NCBI GenBank assembly: GCA_005502805.1
Contig: SCMY01000004.1
Coordinates: 248,001 to 312,000, forward strand
Length of the DNA: 64,000 nucleotides
Reading direction: 5' to 3'
Origin: Rhizobiales bacterium 2SD
GTDB taxonomy: Bacteria; Pseudomonadota; Alphaproteobacteria; Rhizobiales; Beijerinckiaceae
Shown here: piece after piece, positions 16,549 to 31,350 of the stretch
Layout of the letters: each line of letters starts with the position of its first letter
How positions within the stretch are numbered: position 1 is the first letter of the stretch
The notes under the pieces: generated by a model
Databases searched by the model: none
What the model was told of the DNA's origin: nothing
The model's input: only the letters and a program-made list of their open reading frames with translations
Program-made: the position numbers and the translations under genes

Positions 16549-17346
16549 ATGGGTTCGATCCGCTTCGACAAGGTCGACAAGGTCTTCGGTCCGCTGACGG
16601 GCGGTGTGAAGGCGCTCGATTCGATCGATCTGGAGATCGCCGAGAAGGAGTTCGTTGCGATCGTCGGCCCGTCGGGCTGCGGCAAGACCACCTGCCTGCG
16701 CATGGTCGCCGGCTTCGAGGCGCCGAGCGCCGGCGTGGTCAGCGTCAACGGCAAGAAGGTGACCGCGCCCGGGCCGGACCGGGCCGTCGTCTTCCAGCAA
16801 TTCGCACTGTTCCCGTGGAAGACGGTGCGCGAGAACATCGATCTCGGCCTGCGCAACAAGGGCCTGGCGAAATCCGAACGTGACGAGCGCATCGCCAGCG
16901 CGCTCAGGCTGATGAACCTCGAAAGCCATGCCGACGCCTTCCCGCACCAGCTCTCGGGCGGGATGCAGCAGCGCGTCGCCATCGCGCGCGCCTATGTGCT
17001 CGATCCCGAAGTGCTGCTGATGGACGAGCCCTTCGGCGCGCTCGACGCCCAGACGCGCGTCGTGATGCAGGAGGAGCTGGTGCGCCTCGCGCGGGTCAAT
17101 CCCCGCACGGTGCTGTTCATCACCCACGCCGTCGAGGAAGCGGTCTATCTCGCCGACCGGGTGGCGGTGATGACCCGGCGGCCCGGCCGCATCAAGGAGA
17201 TCCTCGATATCCGCTCGGTGCGCGAGGCGGAGAACTGGGACCGCCACCAGAAGATCGAGGACGTGATGGACCTCGAATCCTTCGTCCATCTGCGCACCCA
17301 GATCTGGAAATCGCTGCGCGAGGAAAAGGGGCCGCTCGGCGTCTGA
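16549..17346 (+). CDS. ABC transporter ATP-binding protein (SsuB/TauB type)
   Basis: 265 aa single ABC domain. Walker A is GPSGCGKTT, the Q-loop VFQQFALFPWKTV, the signature LSGGMQQRVAIARA and Walker B VLLMDEPFGALD, with the H-loop His in LFITHAVEEA. The sequence is that of the nitrate/sulfonate/taurine importer ATPases. It follows the two permeases with 6 bp spacing and precedes the binding-protein gene by 56 bp. Confidence 0.95.
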   Translation: MGSIRFDKVDKVFGPLTGGVKALDSIDLEIAEKEFVAIVGPSGCGKTTCLRMVAGFEAPSAGVVSVNGKKVTAPGPDRAVVFQQFALFPWKTVRENIDLGLRNKGLAKSERDERIASALRLMNLESHADAFPHQLSGGMQQRVAIARAYVLDPEVLLMDEPFGALDAQTRVVMQEELVRLARVNPRTVLFITHAVEEAVYLADRVAVMTRRPGRIKEILDIRSVREAENWDRHQKIEDVMDLESFVHLRTQIWKSLREEKGPLGV

Positions 17347-17402
17347 TCTCGCAGGCCAACACGGCACGGCCCAAGGCCGGCCGAACGACAGGGAGAGGAA
17401 GC

Positions 17403-19825
<2,423 letters not shown>

Positions 19826-19827
19826 GC

Positions 19828-20598
19828 ATGTTCCGCCTCGCCTCGCTGTTCGACCTGACCGGCCGCACCGCGCTCGTCACCGGCGGCAATAGTGGCATCG
19901 GGCTCGCCATGGCGCGCGGGCTCGGCCTCGCCGGCGCCCGCCTCGTGCTGGTGGCACGGCGCGAGGGCGAGCTGATCCAGGCGGCTGCGCAGCTCGAAGC
20001 TGATGGAATCGACGCTCGCTGGTTCACCGCCGACCTCGCCATGCCGGAGATCGCGGCGCAGCTCGCGGAAGCCTGTGCCCGCACGGGGCTCGACATCGAT
20101 ATCCTCGTCAACGCGGCCGGAATCAATCTGCGCCAGCCCTTCGATGCGGTCAGCGCCGAGGCGTTCGACCTGCATATGGCCGTGCATTTGCGCGCGCCAT
20201 TCCTGCTGACGCAGCGCTTCGCTCCCGTCATGGCAGAGCGCGGCCATGGCCGGATCATCAACATCGCCTCGCTGCAGAGCTGGCGCGCCTTTGCCGACAG
20301 CGCACCCTATGGCGCCGCCAAGGGCGGCGTGCTCCAGCTCACGCGGGCGACCGCGGAGGCCTGGTCGCGCCATGGCGTCACCTGCAATGCGATCGCGCCC
20401 GGCTTCTTCCCGACGCCGCTGACGGCACCGGTCTTCGGCGATCCCGAGCGCGCCGCTCGCAATGCCGCGCAGACGGCGATCGGCCGCAATGGCGAGCTCG
20501 ATGATCTCGTTGGCGCGACCGTGTTCCTGGCCTCTCCGGCTTCAGCCTATATCACCGGCCAGACGCTTGCCGTCGATGGCGGCTTCACCGCAAAATGA
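19828..20598 (+). CDS. SDR family oxidoreductase
   Basis: 256 aa from ATG 19828; a GTG at 19822 overlapping the previous stop (GTGA) would add two residues. The Rossmann motif TGGNSGIG is at 18-25, and Ser148, Tyr161 and Lys165 (YGAAKGG) form the catalytic triad. The C-terminus ITGQTLAVDGGFTAK is typical of classical SDRs such as gluconate 5-dehydrogenases. In the operon with the HpsN-like enzyme it may oxidise or epimerise the secondary alcohol (a DHPS 2-dehydrogenase role), which is inference. Confidence 0.9.
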   Translation: MFRLASLFDLTGRTALVTGGNSGIGLAMARGLGLAGARLVLVARREGELIQAAAQLEADGIDARWFTADLAMPEIAAQLAEACARTGLDIDILVNAAGINLRQPFDAVSAEAFDLHMAVHLRAPFLLTQRFAPVMAERGHGRIINIASLQSWRAFADSAPYGAAKGGVLQLTRATAEAWSRHGVTCNAIAPGFFPTPLTAPVFGDPERAARNAAQTAIGRNGELDDLVGATVFLASPASAYITGQTLAVDGGFTAK

Positions 20599-20611
20599 GG
20601 ATGCCGCCGTG

Positions 20612-21607
20612 ATGAAGGCGCTCGTCTACACCGGTCCGAACCAGCTCGTCTTCCGCGACGAGGCGAGCCCCGAGCCTCAGCCGGGCGAATTGCTCGTCCG
20701 CGTCGAGGCGGTCGGCATCTGCGGCTCCGACATGCACGCCTATCACGGCTTCGATGCGCGCCGCCCGCCACCGCTGATCCTCGGTCACGAGGCGGCCGGG
20801 CGCATCGTCGGCGGCGCACGCGACGGCGAGCGGGTGACGATCAACCCGCTGGTGGTCGATCCCGCCTGCCCTTATGCGGTCGAGGGGCGCTGGCACCTCT
20901 CGCCGACGCGCCAGATCATCTCGATGCCGCCGCGCCCCGGCGCCTTCGCCGAATTCGTCCGCATCCCCGAGCGCAATGTCGTGCCGATCCCGGATTCGCT
21001 CCCGATCCAGCACGCCGCCCTGGCGGAGCCTATCGCCGTCGCCGGGCACGCGGTCAGGATCGGGATGGAGAAGCTGCACCGGCCGCTGGCCTCGGCCCGC
21101 ATCGTGGTGCTCGGAGGCGGTGCGATCGGCCTCGCCTGCGCGCTGGTGGCGCGTCTCTTCGGCGCCGGCGAGATCATGGTCGCGGAAACCAATCCACTCC
21201 GGCGCCGCACGCTCGAAGCCGAGCCGGGGATCGGCGTCTACGCGCCGGGCGATGCGGGCGAGCCCGCCGAGAGCAGCGTCGACCTCGTCCTCGATGCCGT
21301 CGGCGCCGATGCGACGCGAGCCGCCGCCTGCCGCCTTGTCCGCCCCGGTGGCGTGATCGTCCATATAGGCCTGCTGCCCGAAACCGGGGGCCTCGACACC
21401 CGCAAGATCACGCTCCAGGAGATCACCTTGAGCGGCTCCTATTGCTACACGCCGTCGGATTTCACCGACACGGTCGGCGCTCTGGTCGCCGGCCGGCTCG
21501 GAGCGCTCGCCTGGGCCGAGGAGCGCGCGCTGTTCGAGGGCGCCGACGCCTTCCGAGCGCTCGATTCCGGCACCACCGCCGCCGCCAAGGTCGTGCTGCG
21601 GATCTGA
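20612..21607 (+). CDS. Zinc-dependent alcohol dehydrogenase family protein lacking the structural zinc site
   Basis: 331 aa from ATG 20612; the longer frame upstream reads through the SDR gene. Catalytic zinc ligands are Cys37 (GICGSDMH), His59-Glu60 (LGHEAAG) and Glu139 (ALAEPIAVA). The Rossmann motif is VLGGGAIGLACAL. The structural-zinc lobe that normally holds four Cys reads DPACPYAVEGRWHLSP and keeps one (Cys86). Relatives include sorbitol and L-idonate dehydrogenases, which oxidise a secondary hydroxyl next to a primary one. It is the last gene of the operon, 13 bp after the SDR, and may interconvert substrate stereoisomers with it. Confidence 0.9.
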   Translation: MKALVYTGPNQLVFRDEASPEPQPGELLVRVEAVGICGSDMHAYHGFDARRPPPLILGHEAAGRIVGGARDGERVTINPLVVDPACPYAVEGRWHLSPTRQIISMPPRPGAFAEFVRIPERNVVPIPDSLPIQHAALAEPIAVAGHAVRIGMEKLHRPLASARIVVLGGGAIGLACALVARLFGAGEIMVAETNPLRRRTLEAEPGIGVYAPGDAGEPAESSVDLVLDAVGADATRAAACRLVRPGGVIVHIGLLPETGGLDTRKITLQEITLSGSYCYTPSDFTDTVGALVAGRLGALAWAEERALFEGADAFRALDSGTTAAAKVVLRI

Positions 21608-21792
21608 GGCGCAACCGATCTATTGACCTGCTCCGGTTTCCGGGATCGCTTAGAGCTGGAAAGCTTCCGTTTTGTAGCGCCAGCCTGAATGGCAGAGCTG
21701 GTTTGGCTGATGGGCGCCGAAAAGCAGACATCCCAAGCGCCCAGTATAGGCCGGGCCCAACCTCGCACGTCGTTGCGCGAAGACTCGTTAGT

Positions 21793-21821
21793 AAAAAGGC
21801 GCCCGGTTTGACCCGAGCGCC
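21793..21821 (-). terminator. Rho-independent terminator of the ribonucleotide reductase gene
   Basis: Read on the minus strand, a 9-bp GC-rich stem (GGCGCTCGG / CCGGGCGCC, one G-T wobble) with a 6-nt loop is followed at once by five T. It lies 77 bp past the nrdJ stop. The rest of the 290-bp gap 21608-21897 shows no gene. Confidence 0.82.
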
Positions 21822-21897
21822 CAATCAGATTTGCGGAACTTTGTCCGCAATCGCAGCAACACTATGCCTCGGCTTTCACTTGAGTTGATACCCAAAC

Positions 21898-25623
<3,726 letters not shown>

Positions 25624-25896
25624 AAGCTTCGTCCCCAATGCTTGCCGCGGGCGTAGCAGACGCTCCGCGCGGCCGGTTGATCACCGGCTCCTGATGTCAG
25701 TCCAACTCGGTTTGCTGCCCCTGGATCCCGCAGCGGTGTCTCCCGCCGTCGAGCGTCCGGATGCGACCAGGCGAAGCACGCACGTCGCCGTTCGCCGTCG
25801 CCATCTCTGGCGCGCCGCGGTGATCGCCTGACCCGTCTGGGAACTCGTTTCGCGGGTCGAAAAAGGCGTCTCCGCCAGCCGTCACGCGACCGTCAA

Positions 25897-25926
25897 AATT
25901 TAGTCCCGATTGGGTCGCGGCGTCAA
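25897..25926 (-). promoter_or_regulatory. Predicted sigma-70 promoter of nrdJ
   Basis: On the minus strand, TTGACG (25926-25921) and TAAATT (25902-25897) are separated by 18 bp. Transcription would start near 25889, giving a leader of roughly 265 nt before the ATG at 25623. The leader lacks a recognisable B12 box or GCCACTG signature of an adenosylcobalamin riboswitch. Confidence 0.5.
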
Positions 25927-25957
25927 GGATTAGTGCGAGGCGATAGGTGTGGATACG

Positions 25958-25976
25958 ACATCTTGTAGGAAGATGT
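25958..25976. promoter_or_regulatory. Inverted repeat upstream of the nrdJ promoter
   Basis: ACATCTT-GTAGG-AAGATGT is a perfect 7-bp dyad about 32 bp upstream of the predicted -35. A repeated TGTGGAT (25948 and 25974) flanks it. It could bind a regulator such as NrdR, although the 26-bp spacing differs from the usual pair of NrdR boxes. Confidence 0.4.
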
Positions 25977-26301
25977 GGATCATGGGGATAAGTTTCAAGG
26001 CACTCGCTAAGCCTAAGGAATCGCATGGGGAATCGCCTCGGCGTTGCGAGCTTGCAACGATCCTTGCCGATGCGAAACCACTAAAATCCGCCGGACCATG
26101 GTTAACGAGAGGTCAATCGAGATCCTCGAACCCTACTAGCGGAAGCGCTCTCTGCAGCGACAGCCACAAGTGCTTGAATCCGCGCAATGCTTGGCCGGCT
26201 GGGATGATCTGGAGAGCGGATTCGAGCCGCCTCGAATCATGACCGAATCGTGGCGAGGGCCATGGCGACGCTGCTGACGGGATTGGGCGCGCCCGCCACC
26301 T

Positions 26302-26340
26302 AGCTGCCAGGACACCTGCGAAGACAACTTCGAAGCAGCT
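26302..26340 (+). promoter_or_regulatory. Leader hairpin abutting the NIPSNAP ribosome site
   Basis: Outer arms AGCTGC (26302-26307) and GCAGCT (26335-26340) enclose an inner CGAAG-ACAA-CTTCG stem. The outer arm ends directly before GGAGAG, the likely Shine-Dalgarno of the gene at 26352. It may influence translation; no mechanism is shown. Confidence 0.35.
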
Positions 26341-26351
26341 GGAGAGCCGGC

Positions 26352-27047
26352 ATGACCGACACCGTTTTCGAACTGCGCCGCTACACGCTGAAGCCCGGCG
26401 CGCGCGAGGCCTTGATCGACGTCTTCGACAACCATCTGGTCGAAACACAGGAGGCGGTCGGGATGAGCGTGGTTTGCCAGTTCCGCGACCCCGCAGCGCC
26501 CCACCAGTTTGTCTGGTTCCGTGGCTTCGCCGACCAGGAAGCGCGCACCCGCGCCCTCCCCGCCTTCTATGGCGGCCCGGTCTGGGCGGAGCATGGCCCG
26601 GCCGCCAACGAGACCATGCTGGAATGGCACGACGTGCTGATGCTGAAGCCGGCAGCTCCCGGCTCCGGCTTCAGGACCACCGGGCATGAACGGCTGCCTC
26701 CGGGCACGGCCGACCTCGAAGACGGGCGGACCTATCTCGTGGCCGTCCACTATCTCGCACCGAAGGCCAGCGACGAGGAGGCCGCGCTGCTCGCGAAGAT
26801 GGTCGCCGACGCCGTCGGCTCCGCAGGCAGTGAGGTCCTCGCCAGCCTGATCAGCGACCGCAGCGAGAATGGGTTCGCGCGCCTGCCTGTGCGCGAGGGC
26901 GAATGCGTCGCGGTCACGCTGATGAGGCCCGCGGTTCCGCAGGCGATACCGGCGCTCGAGGCGGCCTTGCGCGCTGTTGCTGTCGACTGTGGCCGCGCTC
27001 CCGATATCGCCCGCCTCGTTCCGACCGCGCGCTCGCTGTTGCGCTAG
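26352..27047 (+). CDS. NIPSNAP family protein
   Basis: 231 aa. The start FELRRYTLKPGAREALIDVFDNH is the family hallmark, and FVWFRGFADQEARTRALPAFYGGPVW is the conserved second strand and helix; a weaker second ferredoxin-like repeat follows from about residue 120. NIPSNAP proteins are dimeric alpha/beta barrel proteins without a general function in bacteria. GGAGAG lies 6 nt before the ATG. The next gene starts 72 bp downstream on the same strand and may be co-transcribed. Confidence 0.92.
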   Translation: MTDTVFELRRYTLKPGAREALIDVFDNHLVETQEAVGMSVVCQFRDPAAPHQFVWFRGFADQEARTRALPAFYGGPVWAEHGPAANETMLEWHDVLMLKPAAPGSGFRTTGHERLPPGTADLEDGRTYLVAVHYLAPKASDEEAALLAKMVADAVGSAGSEVLASLISDRSENGFARLPVREGECVAVTLMRPAVPQAIPALEAALRAVAVDCGRAPDIARLVPTARSLLR

Positions 27048-27118
27048 ACCTTGGACGCGCGCCGCAGAGTCGCCGGGATTGCCCGGCCTGATGCGCTTGC
27101 ATGCCGGAGGTCGGACCG

Positions 27119-28126
27119 ATGAATCGCCTGCTCGTCATCATCGCTTTCTGCCTCGTCGTGCAGCCGGCATGGGCCGAGCCCGGCCGGCATTGGCAGAGCC
27201 TCGATTCCGCCTCGGCCGGCTGGCCTGCGACGGCGCTGCAGCCGCTCCGTGACTATGCCGAGCTGCGCCGGCCGACCGCGCTGATGCTGGTGCAGAACGG
27301 CATCGTCGTTGCCAGCTTCGGCGATACCGCCCGCAAGGTCGGCGTCGCCTCGGTACGCAAGAGCCTGCTCAGCGCCCTCTACGGCATCGCCGTCGCCGAT
27401 GGGCGGATCAAGCTCGACGCCACGCTCGCCGAGCTCGGCATCGACGAGAAGGCGCCGGGGCTGACCGAGCAGGAGAAGGGCGCCGCCGTCCGCGATCTGT
27501 TGACCGCCCGCTCCGGCATCTACCTGCCGGCGGCACATGAGACCGCCGATATCAAGGAGAAGCGCCCGGCCCGCGGCAGCCACGCGCCCGGCACGTTCTG
27601 GTTCTACAACAACTGGGATTTCAATGTGCTGGGCACGATCTATCGCCAGCGCACGGCCGAGAGCATCTTCGAGAGCTTCGCCCGTCGCATCGCCGGCCCG
27701 GTCGGCATGGAGGATTTTTCTGCGGCGGACGGGCGCTATGCGCAGTCGCCGGTCTCGAAGCATCCGGCCTATCCGTTCCGGCTGAGCGCCCGCGACCTCG
27801 CACGCTTCGGCGTGCTCTTCGCCAATGGCGGCAACTGGGCCGGGCAGCAGGTCGTCCCTGCCGCCTGGGTCCGCGAATCGACGACGCCTCGCACCGCGAC
27901 CGACCGGCCGGCACGTGGCTACGCTTATATGTGGTGGACGTTGCCGGAAGACGGCTTCGGCAAGGGCGCGGCGCTCGCCTCCGGCCATGGCGGCCAGTTG
28001 CTCGCCTTCGTTCCGGGCAAGCGCCTCGTCATGGTCCAGACCGCAGAATCCGGCAGCAATCGAAAAGGTACTCGGACCCGCGACTTCATCGGCCTGCTGC
28101 GCACAATCGTGGCCTCGGCGCCATGA
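27119..28126 (+). CDS. Serine hydrolase, beta-lactamase (class C) family, secreted
   Basis: 335 aa from ATG 27119, chosen because GGAGG lies 8 nt upstream and the product then begins with a clean signal peptide cleaved after AWA (residue 19). The active-site Ser78-x-x-Lys81 (SVRK), the Tyr163-Asn-Asn motif (WFYNNWDFN) and a late HGGQ are the three penicillin-binding/class C beta-lactamase motifs. Members are esterases, D-aminopeptidases or amide hydrolases as well as beta-lactamases, and this sequence does not look like a classical AmpC. The substrate is unknown. Confidence 0.9.
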   Translation: MNRLLVIIAFCLVVQPAWAEPGRHWQSLDSASAGWPATALQPLRDYAELRRPTALMLVQNGIVVASFGDTARKVGVASVRKSLLSALYGIAVADGRIKLDATLAELGIDEKAPGLTEQEKGAAVRDLLTARSGIYLPAAHETADIKEKRPARGSHAPGTFWFYNNWDFNVLGTIYRQRTAESIFESFARRIAGPVGMEDFSAADGRYAQSPVSKHPAYPFRLSARDLARFGVLFANGGNWAGQQVVPAAWVRESTTPRTATDRPARGYAYMWWTLPEDGFGKGAALASGHGGQLLAFVPGKRLVMVQTAESGSNRKGTRTRDFIGLLRTIVASAP

Positions 28127-28222
28127 CGGTGCATGCCCGCAACACCGGGCCGCACTGGACATCGCGCGCCCGCGTCTTCATAAGTCGCGCGACGGCCTAA
28201 AGGCCTGCGCGGACGCGAAGCG

Positions 28223-28633
28223 ATGACCAAGACCCTGCTCCAGATCTTCACCTGGTGGAACGGCCAGACCATCGGCACCCGCTTCTACACCTGGCGCTTC
28301 GGCGAGAAGGTCGGCGAGGACGAGTTCGGCAACGTCTACTACCGCACCAAGGGCGGCAAGAAGGACAAGGCCCTCGGCGTCCAGCGCCGCTGGGTCGTCT
28401 ATAACGGCCCGATCGAAGCCTCGATCATCCCGCCCGGCTGGAATGGCTGGCTGCATCACACCGTCGACGTCGCCCCGTCCGAGGAAAAATACGTCCCGCG
28501 CGACTGGCAGAAGCCGCACCAGCCGAACTACACCGGCACGGCCCTGGCCTATCACCCGCCCGGCTCGACCCTCGGCGAGAACAAGACCCCGGCCGCGACC
28601 GGCGACTACCAGGCCTGGACCCCAGGCCGCTGA
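28223..28633 (+). CDS. NADH:ubiquinone oxidoreductase subunit NDUFA12 family protein
   Basis: 136 aa. The opening LLQIFTWWNGQTIGTRFYTWRFGEKVGEDEFGNVYYR and the later WNGWLHHTVD are near-invariant in the alphaproteobacterial homologue of the mitochondrial complex I subunit NDUFA12 (B17.2). It is a peripheral-arm accessory subunit near the six-kDa iron-sulfur subunit. The main nuo operon is not in the window, which is normal for this gene. A hairpin terminator follows. Confidence 0.96.
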   Translation: MTKTLLQIFTWWNGQTIGTRFYTWRFGEKVGEDEFGNVYYRTKGGKKDKALGVQRRWVVYNGPIEASIIPPGWNGWLHHTVDVAPSEEKYVPRDWQKPHQPNYTGTALAYHPPGSTLGENKTPAATGDYQAWTPGR

Positions 28634-28639
28634 GGGACC

Positions 28640-28661
28640 CGCGCCCGTTCCGACGGGCGCG
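28640..28661 (+). terminator. Hairpin terminator after the NDUFA12 gene
   Basis: CGCGCCCGT-TCCG-ACGGGCGCG is a perfect 9-bp stem with a 4-nt loop, 6 bp after the stop codon. The T-run is poor (CTTCACATCTC), so its strength is uncertain. Confidence 0.6.
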
Positions 28662-28724
28662 CTTCACATCTCATGAGGCAGCTGCAAATCCGGCGGTGAT
28701 CCGCGCGGACCGTGGAGGCATGTC

Positions 28725-29921
28725 GTGACCACACCGACCTCCTTCGCCGCCACCTCCCGCGCCATCCCGCGCAGCGTCTGGCTGCTCGGCCTGGTCAGCC
28801 TGCTGATGGATGTCTCCTCCGAGATGGTCCAGACGCTGCTGCCGCTCTATCTGGTGACCGGGCTCGGCGCCTCCGCCATCACTGTCGGCCTGATCGAGGG
28901 TCTCGCGGTCGCGACCGCCATGGCGACCCGGCTTTTCGCCGGCGTACTCTCCGACTGGTCGGGCCAGCGCAAGCCGCTGATCCTGCTCGGCTACGGCCTC
29001 GCGGCCCTGTCGCGGCCGATCGTGCCGCTGGCCGATACCGTCGGCTGGATCGCAGGCGCCCGCTTCCTCGACCGGGTCGGCAAGGGGATCCGAAGCGCGC
29101 CGCGCGACGCGCTGATCGCCGACGTCACCCCGCCCGAGCTGCGTGGAGCCAGCTTCGGCCTTCGCAAATCGCTCGATACGGTCGGCGGCTTCATCGGCCC
29201 GCTGGTCGCGATCGGCCTGATGCTGCTCAGCGGCGACAATTTCACCACCGTTTTCTGGATCGCCGCCATCCCCGCCCTGATCGCGGTCGCCGTTATCATC
29301 GCCGGCATCGAGGAGCCTGCGCGCCAGGTCCCCGGGAAAGCCAGCGAGCGCCCTCGCCTCGCCGCGCTAGCCGGGCTCGGCCCGGCCGTCTGGGCCGTGA
29401 TCGGGGTCTGCGCCATCCTGACCTTCGCACGCTTCAGCGAGGCCTTCCTGTTGCTGAAGGCGCAGCAGACGGGGTTCGCCCTCGCCTGGATCCCGCTGGT
29501 CATGGTGCTGATGCACCTCGTCTACGGCATGGCCGCCTATCCCGTCGGCGTCCTCTCCGACCGAATGGGGCGCCATGGCATGCTGGCTGCGAGCCTCGTC
29601 TTCCTGATCGCCGCCGACCTCGTCCTCGCTATGGCGCAGACGCCGGCAGCACTGGTCGCGGGCATCGTGCTCTGGGGACTGCATATGGGCTTCTCGCAGG
29701 GCATTCTCGCGACGCTGATCGCCGACAGGGCGCCGCCAGAGGCGCGCGGCACGGCCTTTGGCGCGCTCAATCTGGCGACGGGGCTTGCCGTCCTCGCCGG
29801 CAACCTCGTCGCCGGCGTGCTTTGGGAACGCTACGGCGCCACCGCCACCTTCCTGAATGGCGCAGCCTTCGCAGCGCTCGCCTTGATCGGCTTCGTGATC
29901 GCGGCCAAGCGCGAGCGCTGA
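28725..29921 (+). CDS. MFS transporter
   Basis: 398 aa with about twelve hydrophobic segments. The start is GTG 28725, because the ATG at 28720 runs into a stop after two codons. The first loop reads GLIEGLAVATAMATRLFAGVLSDWSGQRKPLIL, the MFS motif A region, and ARFLDRVGKGIRSAPRDALIADVTP is typical of a DHA1-like subgroup often called YfmO/YxiO-like. The direction is probably efflux. No regulator of its own is evident; the LysR gene downstream may control it. Confidence 0.92.
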   Translation: MTTPTSFAATSRAIPRSVWLLGLVSLLMDVSSEMVQTLLPLYLVTGLGASAITVGLIEGLAVATAMATRLFAGVLSDWSGQRKPLILLGYGLAALSRPIVPLADTVGWIAGARFLDRVGKGIRSAPRDALIADVTPPELRGASFGLRKSLDTVGGFIGPLVAIGLMLLSGDNFTTVFWIAAIPALIAVAVIIAGIEEPARQVPGKASERPRLAALAGLGPAVWAVIGVCAILTFARFSEAFLLLKAQQTGFALAWIPLVMVLMHLVYGMAAYPVGVLSDRMGRHGMLAASLVFLIAADLVLAMAQTPAALVAGIVLWGLHMGFSQGILATLIADRAPPEARGTAFGALNLATGLAVLAGNLVAGVLWERYGATATFLNGAAFAALALIGFVIAAKRER

Positions 29922-29990
29922 TCGCCAATAGCACGCCCAAGTCCAAGATGTTCTTCCTGCATAATCACATTGGGTTTATGCAGAAGAGCT

Positions 29991-30887
29991 ATGAACCTCC
30001 AAGACATACGAGCCTTCGTCGCCGCGGCTGAGACAGGCTCGGTCAATCGTGCCGCCGCGCGGCTGCATCTGACCCAACCCGCGACCACCCGGCGGATCCA
30101 GAATTTCGAAGCGACGATCGGCGCAGAGCCCCTATTCGATCGCTCGGTCAAACCGGCACCATTGACTGCATTCGGTCAGCACGTGCTCGAGCACTGCCGG
30201 CGCGTCCTGCAGGCCATCGCTGAACTGGAATCCTGTGCCGGCCCGGCCGCAGACCCTGCCGGCGACCTGCGCATCGGTGTTGCCCATGGACTCGGCGAGT
30301 TCGTGCTGACCACGCCGCTGGATGCCGTGCGGCACGCTTTTCCGCGGGTCAGAATGCAAATCAGCTCGAACTGGAGCACGGGGCTGATCGAAGAGGTGCG
30401 TGCGGGGGCAATTGACTGCGCCGTCGGGCTGCTGACGGACGCCCACACGATTCCAGCAGGCTTGCTCAGCCATTCGCTCGGCGGTGAGCAGGTCGTCGTC
30501 GTCTCCGCATCGAGAGCGCCTGTCGGCCCCGACGGCAGCCCGTGGCGACTGCGCGATCTGGCGGGAGAAGGCTGGCTCCTCAACCCGCGCGGATGCGGCT
30601 GCCGGGCTGCTCTGGAACGGTCCTTCGATCGGCAGAACCTGGCGATTCATATTGCCGCGGAGATCTTCGGCGAGGACCTTCAGCTATCATTACTGCATCA
30701 CGGCGGCGGGCTCGGCCTGGTTCCGCGCAGGCAGCTTGAACATAGCCCGCATCGTCACGGTCTGCATGTTCTCGACGTCAGCGACTTTCAAATCTCCGCC
30801 CATGTCGCCTTGATCGAGAGCGCCGTTCCAGGCCGCTTCAGCCCGGCCATTCGCAGGCTCGCGAGCAAGCTTGAAGCGACGCTCTAG
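29991..30887 (+). CDS. LysR family transcriptional regulator
   Basis: 298 aa from ATG 29991; a TTG at 29970 would add seven non-family residues. The N-terminal helix-turn-helix is MNLQDIRAFVAAAETGSVNR followed by AAARLHLTQPATTRRIQNFE. The effector domain includes GDLRIGVAHGLGEFVLTTPL. It follows the MFS gene by 69 bp on the same strand and precedes a small monooxygenase gene, either of which may be its target. Confidence 0.92.
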   Translation: MNLQDIRAFVAAAETGSVNRAAARLHLTQPATTRRIQNFEATIGAEPLFDRSVKPAPLTAFGQHVLEHCRRVLQAIAELESCAGPAADPAGDLRIGVAHGLGEFVLTTPLDAVRHAFPRVRMQISSNWSTGLIEEVRAGAIDCAVGLLTDAHTIPAGLLSHSLGGEQVVVVSASRAPVGPDGSPWRLRDLAGEGWLLNPRGCGCRAALERSFDRQNLAIHIAAEIFGEDLQLSLLHHGGGLGLVPRRQLEHSPHRHGLHVLDVSDFQISAHVALIESAVPGRFSPAIRRLASKLEATL

Positions 30888-31017
30888 CCCTTCAAGACTG
30901 ACATAATCATTATCCAAAACATGCATTTGATTTATAATTTGACGACGTGCATCTCCGTCTGACGGCAGGATGCTTGTGCAGCCGCGCGAGACTCCGCCTT
31001 CAGCCGAGGTGTCTCAT

Positions 31018-31350
31018 ATGATCGTCACAGTGTTCCGCTCCCGCCTGAATCCGGAGACCCAGTTCGAATACGCCAGCATGGCCAAGCGCATGAGCGAGCT
31101 TGCGCGGACCATACCCGGCTACCTCTCACATAAGGGGTTCATCGCCGAGGACGGTGAGCGGGTGACGATCGTCGAGTTCGAATCGGAAGAGGCCCTGCAT
31201 GCATGGCGGGTCCATCCGGAGCACGCCAAGGCCAAGAAGCGCGGCATCGACAGTCTCTTCACCAGCTACAGCTTCCAGATCTGTAACGTCCTGCGCAGCC
31301 GCGCCTTTCTGGCCAAGGCCCGGGCGGGCGAGCCCGGCTCCGGCACATGA
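31018..31350 (+). CDS. Antibiotic biosynthesis monooxygenase (ABM) domain protein
   Basis: 110 aa from ATG 31018. The ferredoxin-like ABM fold shows in MIVTVFRSRLNPETQFEYAS, IPGYLSHKGFIAEDGERVTI and ALHAWRVHPEHAKAKKRG. Members oxidise quinols or degrade heme, or are uncharacterised. Upstream, TATAAT at 30933-30938 lies in an AT-rich stretch with a small ATAAT-C-ATTAT dyad at 30903-30913, suggesting its own promoter. Its stop overlaps the next small frame by 4 bp. Confidence 0.87.
   Translation: MIVTVFRSRLNPETQFEYASMAKRMSELARTIPGYLSHKGFIAEDGERVTIVEFESEEALHAWRVHPEHAKAKKRGIDSLFTSYSFQICNVLRSRAFLAKARAGEPGSGT

Larger units (their letters stand above)
25624..26351. other. 728-bp intergenic region upstream of nrdJ and the NIPSNAP gene
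   Basis: The region between divergent nrdJ and NIPSNAP holds a predicted nrdJ promoter (25897-25926), an inverted repeat (25958-25976) and a leader hairpin before the NIPSNAP gene (26302-26340). GC drops around 25880-26100. I saw no convincing reading frame, tRNA or cobalamin riboswitch. Confidence 0.6.

Noticed and set aside
25624..25890. Adenosylcobalamin riboswitch before nrdJ
   Set aside because: I looked on the minus strand for a B12 box and the GCCACTG element and found neither. A covariance search would be decisive.
25948..25980. Pair of NrdR boxes (TGTGGAT repeats)
   Set aside because: The two copies are 26 bp apart rather than the usual 31-32 and do not match the NrdR palindrome well enough to call.
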